Positions 33,644-43,582 of a DNA stretch of 64,000 bases are shown here, in pieces (positions within the stretch are counted from its first letter, which is position 1; each line of letters opens with the position of its first letter). Both the position numbers and the translations under genes were made by a program. The stretch is from an uncultured Prevotella sp. (GTDB lineage: Bacteria > Bacteroidota > Bacteroidia > Bacteroidales > Bacteroidaceae), in the NCBI GenBank assembly GCA_902798285.1, contig CADBVZ010000004.1, positions 62,001-126,000 on the forward strand, in the 5' to 3' direction. Under the pieces are notes generated by a model. It saw nothing but the letters and a program-made list of their open reading frames with translations, did not search any database and had not been told where the DNA came from.

Positions 33644-35894
33644 ACAGTGACTGGAGGGCGTCGAGCTCACCTACCACCCAGATAATATCACCTGCCTGGA
33701 ACTTACGCGTGGGTTTAAAGGGTGAAAGACTCTCCTTTCCCTCTTCAAGACCTACCACCATACAGCTGTAGAGATCGCGGATTCCACTCTCGATGAGGGT
33801 CTTTCCCACAAACGGACTGTCTTCGCCAATTACCAGTTGGCGAAGCTTCATCTCACGATTCTCCCACTCATAATCGCGTCCAAGCACCTCTTCCTCCAAT
33901 GCATTACGGAATGCTGTGAACTGCTGGTCACTACCAATGACCTGCAACACGTCGTATGGGAAAATCATATAGTCGCCATCAGGGATATTGATACGCATGC
34001 CACCACGCAGGATGCTGCTCACATGTACACCATACTTCTGGCCCAGATTCAGTTCCTTCAGCGTAGAGCCCATCCACATAGAATTATAAGGCACCTGAAA
34101 ATCGGCTATATGGATATCACGATCAAGCAACTTTCCTTCGTAAAGCGGACGCTTCTTGCCATGCACTTGAGCATCTATGTCGCGTGAGTGAAGATTCAAC
34201 ATAAAGAGACGTTCCATCACAATACTACGATGCTTTACCCAACGGGAGAAGACAATCAGCACAATTACCACCAGTCCGATAGTAATCATCAGGGCGTTGG
34301 TAAAACGGCTCAAGTAGTTACAGATGTAGAAGATAAATGCCACAGCTATGACGACACGCACGAAAATGGTGAAGAGCAAAGGCAGACGGTTACGGTTAGA
34401 TTCTGCCCAGAGGGTTTTCCACTCTGAACTATGGTTCTTCTTCATAACAAGTGCCCTCAGGAAGGGGGCTATGAGCAATACGGTGAGAACGCCCGTAATG
34501 GCATTGGCATACCAATGGAGTTCCCATCCTGGAAGAAGTTTTCTCGTAAAGGGCAGGACAAACGTAAACATAACAGCAATACCTGCTGAAGAGAGGATGC
34601 TGTAGATCAATGTATTAACGGCCATCTGCTTCAACAACTTCTTCCACAGACTCTGTTCCTGAGTATGGGTATTATTACCCATGGTAAGCTGATTGAGTGA
34701 CTTGATGAGCTTATTGGGCAGATGATGCTCCAGATTATTGTAGGCAGGAGTAGCCAGACGAATCATGTAGGGAGTAAGGAACGTAGTGATGACGGATACA
34801 GCCACAACTACAGGATATAAGAAATCGCTGATTACACCCAACGACAGACCCAACGAAGCAATAATAAATGAGAACTCACCAATCTGAGCCATAGAGAAGC
34901 CGCAACGCATGGCCGACTTGAGCGATTCACCTCCTAACATAAATGAGAAAGTGCCGAAAAGACCCTGACCAACCAAAATGGTAAGCACCAAACACAAGAT
35001 GGGTATAGCATAATCTACCAATATCTTCGGATCGACAAGCATACCTACCGACACGAAGAAGATGGCACCAAATAGGTTCTTCACTGGTTCCACAAGTTTT
35101 TCTATACGCTCGGCCTCAACGGTCTCTGCCAAAATACTACCCATGATAAAGGCGCCGAAAGCTGAAGAAAAGCCCACCTTCGTAGAGAAAACAGCCATAC
35201 CACAACAGAGGCCTAAAGCCACTACTAGCATTACCTCGTTATTAATCAACTTACGTACAGATTTCAAGAAGAGGGGCACAGCAAAAATACCCACTATCAG
35301 CCACAAAATAAGGAAGAAGCCTATCTTCACCACGGAACCAAGCATCTGACCGCCATCGGGATTATTACCACTAGCAATGGCACTAAGCATCACCATCATC
35401 ACGATAGCAAGGATATCCTCCAAAATCAGCACACTCATCACCATTCCAGCAAACTGCTGCTGGCGAAGGCCTAAATCATCGAAAGCCTTATAGATAATGG
35501 TAGTAGAAGACATTGCAAGCATACCACCCAAGAAGATACAGTCCATTTTACCCCACCCGAAAAGCTGACCTGTTACAACACCCAGCATCGACATGAAGAA
35601 TATGATGGTACAAGTGGATATCATAGGCGAAGCACCCATCTTCAGGATCTTCTTAAACGAGAAATCTAGACCCAACGAGAACAGCAAGAACATCACACCA
35701 ATATCAGCCCAGAGATGAACATTCTCCATATCAGCCACAGAGGTTGTGAGAGGCATGTGCGGACTTACCAGAAAACCAGCTACGATATACCCCAGTACCA
35801 AGGGCTGCTTAAGTTTCTTGAAGATAATTGTTACAATACCTGCTACTATCAGTATCAGCGCCAGGTCTTGAATCATTGTTGGGAGTTCTGCCAT
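33633..35894 (-). CDS. Cation:proton antiporter (Kef/CPA2 type) with two TrkA-C domains
   Basis: A 753-aa membrane protein. The first 400 residues hold about 12 helices of the Na+/H+ exchanger fold ([28 protein letters not shown]-like, [22 protein letters not shown]). A second hydrophobic block follows at about residues 430-560. The C-terminus has two TrkA-C-like beta domains ([32 protein letters not shown]), which bind ligands to gate K+ transport. There is no full TrkA-N nucleotide domain. It ends overlapping pepT. Likely role is K+/Na+ and pH homeostasis; the ion is inferred from family. Confidence 0.88.
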   Translation of the reverse strand: MAELPTMIQDLALILIVAGIVTIIFKKLKQPLVLGYIVAGFLVSPHMPLTTSVADMENVHLWADIGVMFLLFSLGLDFSFKKILKMGASPMISTCTIIFFMSMLGVVTGQLFGWGKMDCIFLGGMLAMSSTTIIYKAFDDLGLRQQQFAGMVMSVLILEDILAIVMMVMLSAIASGNNPDGGQMLGSVVKIGFFLILWLIVGIFAVPLFLKSVRKLINNEVMLVVALGLCCGMAVFSTKVGFSSAFGAFIMGSILAETVEAERIEKLVEPVKNLFGAIFFVSVGMLVDPKILVDYAIPILCLVLTILVGQGLFGTFSFMLGGESLKSAMRCGFSMAQIGEFSFIIASLGLSLGVISDFLYPVVVAVSVITTFLTPYMIRLATPAYNNLEHHLPNKLIKSLNQLTMGNNTHTQEQSLWKKLLKQMAVNTLIYSILSSAGIAVMFTFVLPFTRKLLPGWELHWYANAITGVLTVLLIAPFLRALVMKKNHSSEWKTLWAESNRNRLPLLFTIFVRVVIAVAFIFYICNYLSRFTNALMITIGLVVIVLIVFSRWVKHRSIVMERLFMLNLHSRDIDAQVHGKKRPLYEGKLLDRDIHIADFQVPYNSMWMGSTLKELNLGQKYGVHVSSILRGGMRINIPDGDYMIFPYDVLQVIGSDQQFTAFRNALEEEVLGRDYEWENREMKLRQLVIGEDSPFVGKTLIESGIRDLYSCMVVGLEEGKESLSPFKPTRKFQAGDIIWVVGELDALQSLFNH

Positions 35895-35936
35895 AATTGT
35901 TAGAGGTGAGAAGTTAAAGGTGAGGGTTTAAATTAA

Positions 35937-38792
35937 TTAATACCATTGGACTGCGTTCGTTGAACCTGAGCGTTTATCGTACTTCAACGCATCAGTCAGT
36001 GTAGAGGCGTTACACCTGAACGAGAAGTTATAGCTCGTATAGGGTGCCAGTACCAGCGAACACGACATATTGAAACAATGAAGATCACGCGAAAGCGAGG
36101 CTGTCGTCATTGATATCTTCTTATTTTCAAAGTCATAACCAGAGGAGAAATTGATGTTCCAACCATCGCTGATCTGTACACTTCCGCTGACATTCAAGCC
36201 TTGCGTAAAGTGATAGGGATAGCGCATCGTTTTATAGTTAAACTTACTAGCTGTACGATCCTCGTTCATACTGATGTTATAACCTATACTGAGATTCCAG
36301 GGTATAGAGAAAGCCATATAACCGTCTTCATCGGTCTCTGCTTTTTCGCCACCCTTTTTCCTGCTAGCGTGCTTTGCTTTCTCCATTTCCTTATCCACAT
36401 TAGTATCGAGGTCATCATCCCATTCATCATCCTCTCCCTTCTTGTCGTTTTTCTTCTTCTCAACCTTCTCACCCCGTAAACGCTTGAAGAGATTCATCAC
36501 CTTTTCGTTGTTAAGCGTATACGAGAGGTTCTGCGAGATACCCTGGAAACGACCCAACTTTCCATGCTGCCAATAAGTTTCATGATCGCTTTCACGAACA
36601 TTACCCAGACTATCGAGCTCATAGACGTATGAGGCAAACGAAGTAGAGAGATTCAGCGTGTAGCTCTTTGTTAACTTCAGTCGCAATGAAGCACTCACAG
36701 GGCCCATGGGCTGACGATCAGCTGCAAAGTTATAATAAGTGGAGAGTCGGAACTCATCAATCAAAGAAACTTTCTTATAACCCGTCGAATCGTCATCGCT
36801 CTTCACCTTCATCTCAAGGTTATTGCCCAAATCAAAGTTCAGAGTTCCAGACTTGCCCGTTGAAGGGGGGGCGTAGGCACCAATGGAATAGGGCGAATAG
36901 TTTACCATAGTCACATTGCCCTCAGCATCGGTCTTCTGGTACTGTTTCCAGTAGCCATAACGAGCTGACCCAAAGTCTGGTGCGTAGCTGAAGCTGGCAG
37001 TTGGGGTAATGACATGACGTATGGCCTGAATCTTGTCGCCGAATATCTTACGGTTGGGAATCCAAAAACCATAGAGTTTTGTAGAAGCACCTATACTCAG
37101 GTTCCAGTTGTACACATTGTAGAAGCCCGTGATAGTATCTACCACCTCACGTTGGTTTACCTGATCCCACGACTTATTCACCTTACTGAACAATGTACGG
37201 TCAGTAAAATTAATACCAGGTGTAAGGTTCAAATAACCAAACAGTGTGAAACTGGCCTTAATGGGAATCGTGTGCTGCATACCGTTTTTCCAGTCTTTAC
37301 TCAAACTGGAGTGAAGCAACTGTTCTTCCTTGGTTTTAATCTGGTTGGTCATTGTACCCGTATAACTCATCGAGATCTTCTCATACCAGCGTTCGTCGCC
37401 TACCCTCTTCTTACGCTTGAAAGGATAGAACTGGGCTATCGATATGGTCATTTCAGGCAGCGAGAGCTCGATGGTAGAGTCACGCATATTCTGGTTCAGA
37501 CGCATCGTTGTGCTAATATTCATACCGATACTTGAAAAACCTGTAGAATAAGATACAGATGAGGTTCGGGTTGACTGAGTCCTCGTCTGAGGATTATACA
37601 TCGAGGAAAGGTTATTCTGCTCGTAGCTTGTCGAGGCAAAGTTCACACTGGCTGAGAGATTCGAGAAGGGATTAGCCTTCGGATCCTGTTTATGACTCCA
37701 CTGAATTTTATAACTGGTTTCCTTCGTATAGTCGGGCATATTCTTATCACCACTGACCGTATTCTGATAACTTGCAAAGAATGAACCACTATAACGATAA
37801 CGTTTTCTGTAATTTGAAGCAGCAGAGAGGCCCCATGAGCCTTTGGTGTAGATTTCACCAAGCAGCTTCAGGTCCATCTTATCGCTGATAGCAAAGTAAT
37901 AACCACCATCGCGCAGATAGAAACCTCGCTCCATCTCATCACCATAGGTTGGCATAATCAGTCCGCTGGAATAACTCTTCGTAAAGGGGAAGAAACCATA
38001 CGGAATAGCCAGAGGCAGAGGCACATCAGCTACGACGAGATAGGTAGGGCCAAACACCACATCCTTTCCCGGACGTACCTTTGCTCTCGACATAGCTAGA
38101 TAGAAATCAGGATGGGGATCGTCGCAGGTGGTATAGCGTCCGTGCTGCAGGAACATTTCACCATTAGCACCTCGCTTCGAGAGTTCAGAAGTCAGGAAAC
38201 CATCGTCCTGCTGAGTATACACATTGGCTATCAGACCCTTTTTCGTCTTGAAATTAAAGGCCATCGTGTCGCTCTCATACTCATCGCTACCCATTTTAAA
38301 CACCGGTGTACCCACAAGTTGCTGGGTAGTGGAATCCATCTTACCCGTTGCATGCACCAGGTTGCTGTCGAGACTCATATAGATCTCTTCACTCGTCAGG
38401 TCCATGTTCTGGTACTTCACATTCGACTCTCCATACAAATGAGCCAATCCGGAAGAAGCATCATAGGTCAGTGAGTCGTTGGCGACATACTCCACAGGAG
38501 AATCAATACCATTTTTACGACTACGGTTAATGCTATCCTTAGCCAAAGAGTCGTCAACAGCCTTATTATGTTTATAAATAGCAAGCTCTATGGAGTCCAT
38601 CGTAGTGGTGTCGCGTTTGATCTTCGCAGTTGCCTCCCCGCTCACAATGGTATCTAGGGGTATAGAATCGACAACGACACTATCGTTTGCTTCTGTAGCC
38701 CTCATGGCTTCAGAGACAAACGACATCGGTACTTCCGCCATAACTAACAGGATGACGAAAAGCATCAGGATGATGGCCGATTTTCTTTTCAC
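35937..38792 (-). CDS. LPS-assembly outer-membrane protein LptD (OstA-like)
   Basis: A 951-aa protein. Reading upstream to 38810 gives MLYFCT before VKRKSAIILML, but those codons include the -7 box TACTTTTG, so the real start is the GTG at 38792, encoding VKRKSAIILMLFVILLVMAEV (signal or anchor). An OstA/LptA-like beta domain follows (YDASSGLAHLYGESNVKYQNMDLTSEEI), then a large barrel with LPLAIPYGFFPF and SSGLIMPTYGDEMERGF. LptD inserts LPS into the outer membrane. A charged insert near residues 775-830 (KKKNDKKGEDDEWDDDL) is unusual. Confidence 0.87.
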   Translation of the reverse strand: MKRKSAIILMLFVILLVMAEVPMSFVSEAMRATEANDSVVVDSIPLDTIVSGEATAKIKRDTTTMDSIELAIYKHNKAVDDSLAKDSINRSRKNGIDSPVEYVANDSLTYDASSGLAHLYGESNVKYQNMDLTSEEIYMSLDSNLVHATGKMDSTTQQLVGTPVFKMGSDEYESDTMAFNFKTKKGLIANVYTQQDDGFLTSELSKRGANGEMFLQHGRYTTCDDPHPDFYLAMSRAKVRPGKDVVFGPTYLVVADVPLPLAIPYGFFPFTKSYSSGLIMPTYGDEMERGFYLRDGGYYFAISDKMDLKLLGEIYTKGSWGLSAASNYRKRYRYSGSFFASYQNTVSGDKNMPDYTKETSYKIQWSHKQDPKANPFSNLSASVNFASTSYEQNNLSSMYNPQTRTQSTRTSSVSYSTGFSSIGMNISTTMRLNQNMRDSTIELSLPEMTISIAQFYPFKRKKRVGDERWYEKISMSYTGTMTNQIKTKEEQLLHSSLSKDWKNGMQHTIPIKASFTLFGYLNLTPGINFTDRTLFSKVNKSWDQVNQREVVDTITGFYNVYNWNLSIGASTKLYGFWIPNRKIFGDKIQAIRHVITPTASFSYAPDFGSARYGYWKQYQKTDAEGNVTMVNYSPYSIGAYAPPSTGKSGTLNFDLGNNLEMKVKSDDDSTGYKKVSLIDEFRLSTYYNFAADRQPMGPVSASLRLKLTKSYTLNLSTSFASYVYELDSLGNVRESDHETYWQHGKLGRFQGISQNLSYTLNNEKVMNLFKRLRGEKVEKKKNDKKGEDDEWDDDLDTNVDKEMEKAKHASRKKGGEKAETDEDGYMAFSIPWNLSIGYNISMNEDRTASKFNYKTMRYPYHFTQGLNVSGSVQISDGWNINFSSGYDFENKKISMTTASLSRDLHCFNMSCSLVLAPYTSYNFSFRCNASTLTDALKYDKRSGSTNAVQWY

Positions 38793-38796
38793 GGTG

Positions 38797-38827
38797 CAAA
38801 AGTACAACAAAATAGGGGAATTACAAA
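38797..38827 (-). promoter_or_regulatory. Promoter of lptD, -7 box 4 nt from a GTG start
   Basis: The minus strand reads TTTG, 19-nt spacer, TACTTTTG, then CACC and GTG. The box decides the start codon. Transcription would begin at or next to the GTG. The -33 lies in the terminator hairpin of the upstream HD gene. Confidence 0.78.
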
Positions 38828-38835
38828 ATTCCCCT
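38814..38835. terminator. Terminator between the HD gene and lptD
   Basis: AGGGGAATT/AATTCCCCT form a perfect 9-bp stem with a 4-nt loop, 27 nt past the HD gene stop. It overlaps the -33 box of lptD. T-rich sequence is strong on the plus side and moderate (ATTTTG) on the minus side. Confidence 0.7.
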
Positions 38836-38862
38836 TTTACTTTTTTACTTTTTTACCTTTTA

Positions 38863-39399
38863 TTATTCAAATAAGTCAACCCATTTCTGGAAACGTTTCA
38901 CACCATCCCAGCCAAATTTCTCCAAACTTCGCATGGCATCCACCACACTTCGCTCGCTGCCAGGATGGGTTTTAGAGTAGAACTTATCTGCATAACAAAC
39001 CACTTGTTCCTCAAGTTCCACAGGCATATAATCCTGATGGGGCAAAGGTAATTGTTGTTGTTCTATATCAAATTTGGATAATCCTGTTCCTGTATGACGT
39101 TCACACACGCGGGCATGACGCTCCCACCCCATTCCACGGAGGATCTCGGCTCCGATAATGCCGTGACAGATATAAGGTTCCGTACCAAAGCACTGGATAC
39201 CTGGGGCATTACAACGAAAGATACCTATATCGTGAAGCATAGCAGCCTCTTCAAGAAAATCAACATCGAGTTTCAGTTCCGGATGAGCCTTGGCAATCTT
39301 CATACATCGATCGGCCACTTGTCGGCTATGTACTAAAAGAATTTTCCGGAGTTCGTTGTCTTCAGGATAATATTGGTCAATGATTGTCTGATAATCCAT
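38863..39399 (-). CDS. HD-domain phosphohydrolase-like protein
   Basis: A 178-aa cytosolic protein starting MDYQTIIDQYYPEDNELRK at 39399. An earlier start at 39429 would lie inside the terminator hairpin of the upstream gene and is rejected. HD metal motifs are visible: VHSRQV (first His), LHDIGIF (HD pair), CHGIIGAEIL and RHTGTG. Such proteins hydrolyse nucleotides or small phosphates; the substrate is unknown. It is followed by a terminator and then lptD. Confidence 0.85.
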   Translation of the reverse strand: MDYQTIIDQYYPEDNELRKILLVHSRQVADRCMKIAKAHPELKLDVDFLEEAAMLHDIGIFRCNAPGIQCFGTEPYICHGIIGAEILRGMGWERHARVCERHTGTGLSKFDIEQQQLPLPHQDYMPVELEEQVVCYADKFYSKTHPGSERSVVDAMRSLEKFGWDGVKRFQKWVDLFE

Positions 39400-39402
39400 A
39401 AA

Positions 39403-39444
39403 GATAAAAAAAATAATTCTCCCTCGCATAATTTGCGAGGGAGA
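39403..39444 (-). terminator. Terminator of the OadA-like gene
   Basis: TCTCCCTCGCA/TGCGAGGGAGA form a perfect 11-bp stem. On the minus strand ATTATTTTTTTTATC follows. The stem core CCCTCGCA is the same as in the GH51 terminator at 9039. Confidence 0.92.
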
Positions 39445-39456
39445 AACGTAGTTAGT

Positions 39457-41235
39457 TTATTCTCTTTCTATCCAGGCAATGGTGTCACCCTGACGGATGT
39501 TCTGACCTGGCTTAACACTGATGTCCACAAGTTTGCCTCCGAGAGCAGCTGGGATTGAAACAATCTCACCCCACTTGGTCTGCAGATAACAGAATGTGTC
39601 GCCCTCCTTGTACTTCTGACCAATGAATGGCTCAACGCATGGTGCAAGTACACCTTCGCCGCCGAAGCCCCACAACAGCTGACCTGCCAGAGGAGCTTTA
39701 ACCGCATCGGCCTTGGCGTGCTTGATAGCGTCGATCTCTTCCTGCGAAATCTTCTGTCCACCACCCAGCTTAGCATCTTTAGCTTTCTGGATATCAGCAA
39801 GCAACTGCTTCTTGGCCTGACCACTCTTGAATGGACGATACTGCTCTGGGTGCATAGCCAACTCGAACAGCTCTTCATCGTCCTGTCCGTAGTCCCAACC
39901 ATTCTCATCCATCTCCTTGCGGAATCCGTCGAGAGCATTCTCGAGCAGTGTGTGAGGATCAGCATCGGTAAACTTAAGGCCCTTCTTCTCAGCCAGTTCG
40001 ATAAGCTCAGGTGCAATCTCTCCTGGCACTTTACCACTCTTACCGAGAATCATACCCCAGATAGCGTCGTCCATCATGACGTAACGACCCTTGCCCTGCT
40101 CCATGGTGAGCAGATTCATCAGAGCGATGTTCTTAGTGTACTGTGAGAATGGAGTAACCAGTGGGGGATAACCTACCTTAGGCCATACATACTCTACCTC
40201 GTTGAACAGCTTAACCAGCATATCGTCCATGGTGAGTGCACTCTCGCCCTTCTTTTCGCGCTCCTTGTTGATCATCTTCTGGATAGGACCAAGGTCGGCC
40301 ATCATCGATCCCATCATACCACCAGGCAGACCACTGCCAAGCAGCAGTGACGACATGTGCTTGTTAGCTGGATTGATGAAGCAACCGAGCCAGTCATCGA
40401 TAAACTCCTGGGTGAGTGTACGAGCCTGCATATAAGCATTCATGTTCAGATCGGCCACCTCGAAGCCTTCGTTCTTCAGCATACTCTGAACAGAGATGAT
40501 ATCTGGGTGAACCTTACCCCAGCTGAGTGGCTCGATAGCTGTATCGATGATATCGGCACCATTGTTACATACCTCAAGGATAGATGCCATTGACAAACCA
40601 GGACCAGAGTGTCCGTGATACTGAATGATGATATCGGGGTGCTTGGTCTTGATAGCCTTGGTAAGCTTACCCAGCATAGCTGGCTGACCGATACCTGCCA
40701 TATCCTTCAGACAGATTTCCTCGGCACCGGCAGCGATCACCTCGTCAGCAATAGCTGCGTAGTACTCTACGGTGTGAACAGGCGATGTGGTAATACACAG
40801 AGTGGCCTGTGGTGTCATGCCGCCTTCCTTAGCCCACTTGATGCTTGGAATGATGTTACGAGTATCGTTCAATCCGCAGAAGATACGAGTGATGTCTACA
40901 CCCTGAGCATGCTTAACCTTATACATCAGTGCACGAACATCGTCGGGCACAGGATACATACGGAGTGCGTTGAGACCGCGATCGAGCATGTGGGTCTTGA
41001 TGCCAACCTCGTTGAATGGCTTACAGAAAGCGCGAACAGCCAGGTTAGGATTCTCGCCTGCCATCAGGTTTACCTGTTCAAAGGCTCCACCGTTGGTTTC
41101 TACTCGGGCGAAACAGCCCATATCGATAATAGCAGGGGCCACACGCTCCAACTGGTCTTTACGAGGCTGGAACTTACCAGAACTCTGCCACATGTCTCTG
41201 TAAACGAGACTGAATTGAATCTTCTTTTTTGCCAT
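39457..41235 (-). CDS. Oxaloacetate decarboxylase alpha/pyruvate carboxylase B-like protein lacking the biotin-lysine motif
   Basis: A 592-aa protein with the carboxyltransferase barrel of the OadA/PycB group: YRDMWQSSG near the start, LKDMAG (the lysine carbamylated in pyruvate carboxylase), and YHGHSGPG (metal His pair). A conserved C-terminal region leads to a biotinyl-like hairpin domain. There the usual EAMKM is replaced by LQTKWGEI, so the modified Lys is missing or shifted. It may transfer CO2 with another biotin carrier or be a non-biotin paralogue. Single-gene unit with its own promoter (41266) and terminator. Confidence 0.8.
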   Translation of the reverse strand: MAKKKIQFSLVYRDMWQSSGKFQPRKDQLERVAPAIIDMGCFARVETNGGAFEQVNLMAGENPNLAVRAFCKPFNEVGIKTHMLDRGLNALRMYPVPDDVRALMYKVKHAQGVDITRIFCGLNDTRNIIPSIKWAKEGGMTPQATLCITTSPVHTVEYYAAIADEVIAAGAEEICLKDMAGIGQPAMLGKLTKAIKTKHPDIIIQYHGHSGPGLSMASILEVCNNGADIIDTAIEPLSWGKVHPDIISVQSMLKNEGFEVADLNMNAYMQARTLTQEFIDDWLGCFINPANKHMSSLLLGSGLPGGMMGSMMADLGPIQKMINKEREKKGESALTMDDMLVKLFNEVEYVWPKVGYPPLVTPFSQYTKNIALMNLLTMEQGKGRYVMMDDAIWGMILGKSGKVPGEIAPELIELAEKKGLKFTDADPHTLLENALDGFRKEMDENGWDYGQDDEELFELAMHPEQYRPFKSGQAKKQLLADIQKAKDAKLGGGQKISQEEIDAIKHAKADAVKAPLAGQLLWGFGGEGVLAPCVEPFIGQKYKEGDTFCYLQTKWGEIVSIPAALGGKLVDISVKPGQNIRQGDTIAWIERE

Positions 41236-41265
41236 ATTTTATAGTTATATTTTTAATTTTGAATG

Positions 41266-41273
41266 CAAATATA
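41266..41273 (-). promoter_or_regulatory. -7 box of the OadA-like gene
   Basis: The minus strand reads TATATTTG followed by CATTC, 30 nt before the ATG at 41235. Confidence 0.65.
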
Positions 41274-41334
41274 GCAAATATTTCTTAGATAGTGGCAAAA
41301 CCATCGTATTTTTTATATTTTTTTGCAGGGCAAA

Positions 41335-41363
41335 GAAAAATCCCCTGCCTAACAGCAGAGGAT
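41335..41363 (-). terminator. Terminator after queF
   Basis: ATCCTCTGC pairs with GCAGGGGAT on the minus-strand RNA (one G-U pair) and TTTTTC follows. The G-U pair makes sense only on the minus strand. It ends the rplY-to-queF gene run. Confidence 0.85.
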
Positions 41364-41370
41364 TGTAAAC

Positions 41371-41832
41371 TTACTGAAAATGATGATTCATCAGCCGTTG
41401 TTCGGCTAATTGCTCGTATTTTGTTCCCGGGCGACCATAATTGGCATAAGGATATATGCTGATACCACCACGCGGAGTAAAGAGTCCTATGACCTCGATA
41501 TACTTCGGGTCCATAAGTTTCACAAGGTCTTTCATGATCACATTCACACAGTCTTCGTGAAAATCGCCATGATTACGGAAGCTGAACAGATAAAGTTTCA
41601 GACTCTTGCTCTCCACCATTCGCTCTCCCGGTATGTACAGGATCTTGATCTCTGCGAAATCAGGCTGACCAGTAATCGGACAGAGGGATGTAAACTCCGG
41701 ACAATTGAATTGTACCCAGTAGTCGTTCTCAGGATGCTTGTTTTGAAAAGTCTCCAGAACCTCTGGAGCATAGTCCATCTTATACTCGGTCTTTTTACCA
41801 AGCAACTGTAATCCTTCTTGCTCTCTGCTCAT
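41371..41832 (-). CDS. queF: NADPH-dependent 7-cyano-7-deazaguanine reductase
   Basis: A 153-aa enzyme that reduces preQ0 to preQ1 for queuosine tRNA modification. Family marks: [18 protein letters not shown] (the Cys in SLCP is the nucleophile) and [20 protein letters not shown] (NADPH binding). Size matches the short, unimodular QueF type. It overlaps the end of the queuosine-precursor transporter gene by 4 nt, so both act in one pathway and are translated together. Confidence 0.96.
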   Translation of the reverse strand: MSREQEGLQLLGKKTEYKMDYAPEVLETFQNKHPENDYWVQFNCPEFTSLCPITGQPDFAEIKILYIPGERMVESKSLKLYLFSFRNHGDFHEDCVNVIMKDLVKLMDPKYIEVIGLFTPRGGISIYPYANYGRPGTKYEQLAEQRLMNHHFQ

Positions 41833-42521
41833 AATTCTTTCACCTTAAATATATTATATGCAATCTCATTATCGAACACATCTTCGTTGTCGTGCTTCTT
41901 GGTGAAGTTTACCACACGAATAGTGACGGGTAATACCACAATCTCATAGAGTGTCTTCAGCGTTACCTGCGTGATAATCAACGAGGGCATCTCCTCCCAG
42001 GGAATCACACCACCCAAGGCCAGAGGGAAGAAGATGATGGAGTCGGTCAGCTCGCCCAAAATAGTACTCATCACAGCACGATAAGAGAAATTCTTACCAT
42101 CCGACGATAGTTTCATTCTACTCATCACATAAGCGTTGATAAACGAACCAGCCAGGAAGGCCAAGAACGATGCTCCCGCAATACGTGGTGCCAATCCGAA
42201 TATCTGATGGAAGCCTTCCTCGCCATGCCAATAAGGCGCACCGGGAATCCAATCGGCAACAGCTCCAAAGATAACGAACATAAAGTTCATGGCGAAGCCA
42301 AGCCAAATAAGAAGGCGCGTACGACCATAGCCCCACACCTCACACACCACATCGTTAATAATGTAGCTTACAGGAAACACTATCAGACCTGCTGTCATAT
42401 TAGCGGGTCCCAATGAGATCTGTTTTGTTTCAAGTACGTTTGCCGTTATCAGGCAAACGCAGAACAGCACGCTGTAGAACATAAACAGCACACTGATTTT
42501 CTGATTACTTCTATTTTCCAT
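41829..42521 (-). CDS. Queuosine precursor transporter, YhhQ family
   Basis: A 230-aa membrane protein with about six helices. VUT/YhhQ marks are [38 protein letters not shown] and [13 protein letters not shown]. The E. coli member imports preQ0 or preQ1. Direct overlap with queF supports that role here. The gene is preceded by a 5-bp GC-rich hairpin 20 nt upstream. Confidence 0.92.
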   Translation of the reverse strand: MENRSNQKISVLFMFYSVLFCVCLITANVLETKQISLGPANMTAGLIVFPVSYIINDVVCEVWGYGRTRLLIWLGFAMNFMFVIFGAVADWIPGAPYWHGEEGFHQIFGLAPRIAGASFLAFLAGSFINAYVMSRMKLSSDGKNFSYRAVMSTILGELTDSIIFFPLALGGVIPWEEMPSLIITQVTLKTLYEIVVLPVTIRVVNFTKKHDNEDVFDNEIAYNIFKVKEL

Positions 42522-42540
42522 TATTCTTGTTTTGTTAAAG

Positions 42541-42571
42541 GGGGTTGACCCGTAAGCCTTGCAAGTACCCC
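42541..42571 (-). promoter_or_regulatory. GC-rich hairpin in the leader of the queuosine transporter (role unclear)
   Basis: GGGGT and ACCCC bracket a 21-nt loop that contains the palindrome CTTGCAAG. It ends 20 nt before the transporter start, with an A-rich CTTTAACAAAACAAG between. It could be a terminator of the upstream antiporter gene or a leader structure. It does not clearly match preQ1 riboswitch patterns I know. Confidence 0.35.
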
Positions 42572-42580
42572 TGTGTTATA

Positions 42581-43573
42581 TTAAAGAAGATATAGCAGCC
42601 ACGCCATGTAGCATGCAAAGAAACCAATAAGCAGGAAGCCCTCGCGACGCGACACGTAGTATTTCGTAAAGGCGAAGAGCCACAGAAAACCTACGCTAAG
42701 GAGCATCATCAACAGGTCGACAATCGTGATGCCCATGATACGCAGGGGATGAATGAACGCCGTCAGACCCAGCACCAACAGGATATTCATGACGTTCGAA
42801 CCTATCACATTGCCAATGGCTATAGCCGAGCGGCCCTTATAGGCAGCAACCACACTAGTAGCAAGCTCTGGCATAGACGTACCACCTGCTACAATAGTAA
42901 GTCCTATCACACTTTGACGAACACCAAAGCGATGAGCAACATAGGTAGCAGCATCCACAAAAAGGTCACTACCAAATATCAGGCATGCCAAACCTAGGAC
43001 TACAAAACCTATATTACGCCAAAGATGACTGAAATCACGGGGAGCTTTCTCACGTTCAACACCCAATTCCTCCTCATTCTTAGGAAGAAGGCCATCTTTA
43101 CGGGCCATCTGGAAGGTGTAAATCATAAAGGCCATAAAGGCTATGAGCAGAATAACACCATCCGATCGGCTAATCTCGTTACCCCAGAGGTGAGGAGAGT
43201 CCATGTCGTCGAAACAGAGCATAAAGAGCAACATCGAAGCACCTACGGCAAAGGGGATATCTTTCTTCACCGTAGAAGGAGCAATTACCATTGGAGCTAT
43301 TGCAGCACTACAACCTACAATCAATAGCGTATTGAAGATGTTGGAGCCAATTACATTACCCACAGCCATATCTGGTGTTCCTTTGATAGCAGACATCAGA
43401 CTAACGAACATTTCAGGGGCAGAGGTGCCTGCAGCCACTATGGTAAGACCAATAACGATCTCCGGCACACGCATGCCACGAGCCAACGAGGAAGCGCCCT
43501 CAGTCAGACGATCAGCACCCCATACAACTAAGGCAACTCCGACAATGATGAAAACAATGTTGAGTAGTAGCAT
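42581..43573 (-). CDS. Calcium/sodium antiporter (CaCA family, YrbG-like)
   Basis: A 330-aa membrane protein with ten helices and the two inverted alpha repeats of this family: GTSAPEMFVSL with GNVIGSNIFNTL, and GGTSMPELATS with GNVIGSNVMNILL. Conserved Glu residues in the two repeats bind cations. It exports Ca2+ in exchange for Na+ or H+. It lies 9 nt after the S4-protein gene in the same run as pth and rplY. Confidence 0.93.
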   Translation of the reverse strand: MLLLNIVFIIVGVALVVWGADRLTEGASSLARGMRVPEIVIGLTIVAAGTSAPEMFVSLMSAIKGTPDMAVGNVIGSNIFNTLLIVGCSAAIAPMVIAPSTVKKDIPFAVGASMLLFMLCFDDMDSPHLWGNEISRSDGVILLIAFMAFMIYTFQMARKDGLLPKNEEELGVEREKAPRDFSHLWRNIGFVVLGLACLIFGSDLFVDAATYVAHRFGVRQSVIGLTIVAGGTSMPELATSVVAAYKGRSAIAIGNVIGSNVMNILLVLGLTAFIHPLRIMGITIVDLLMMLLSVGFLWLFAFTKYYVSRREGFLLIGFFACYMAWLLYLL

Positions 43574-43582
43574 AATCCGATA

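Noticed and set aside
42541-42571. preQ1 riboswitch
   Set aside because: The stem and A-rich tail are suggestive but the loop length and conserved bases do not fit the classes I know; listed only as an unexplained hairpin.
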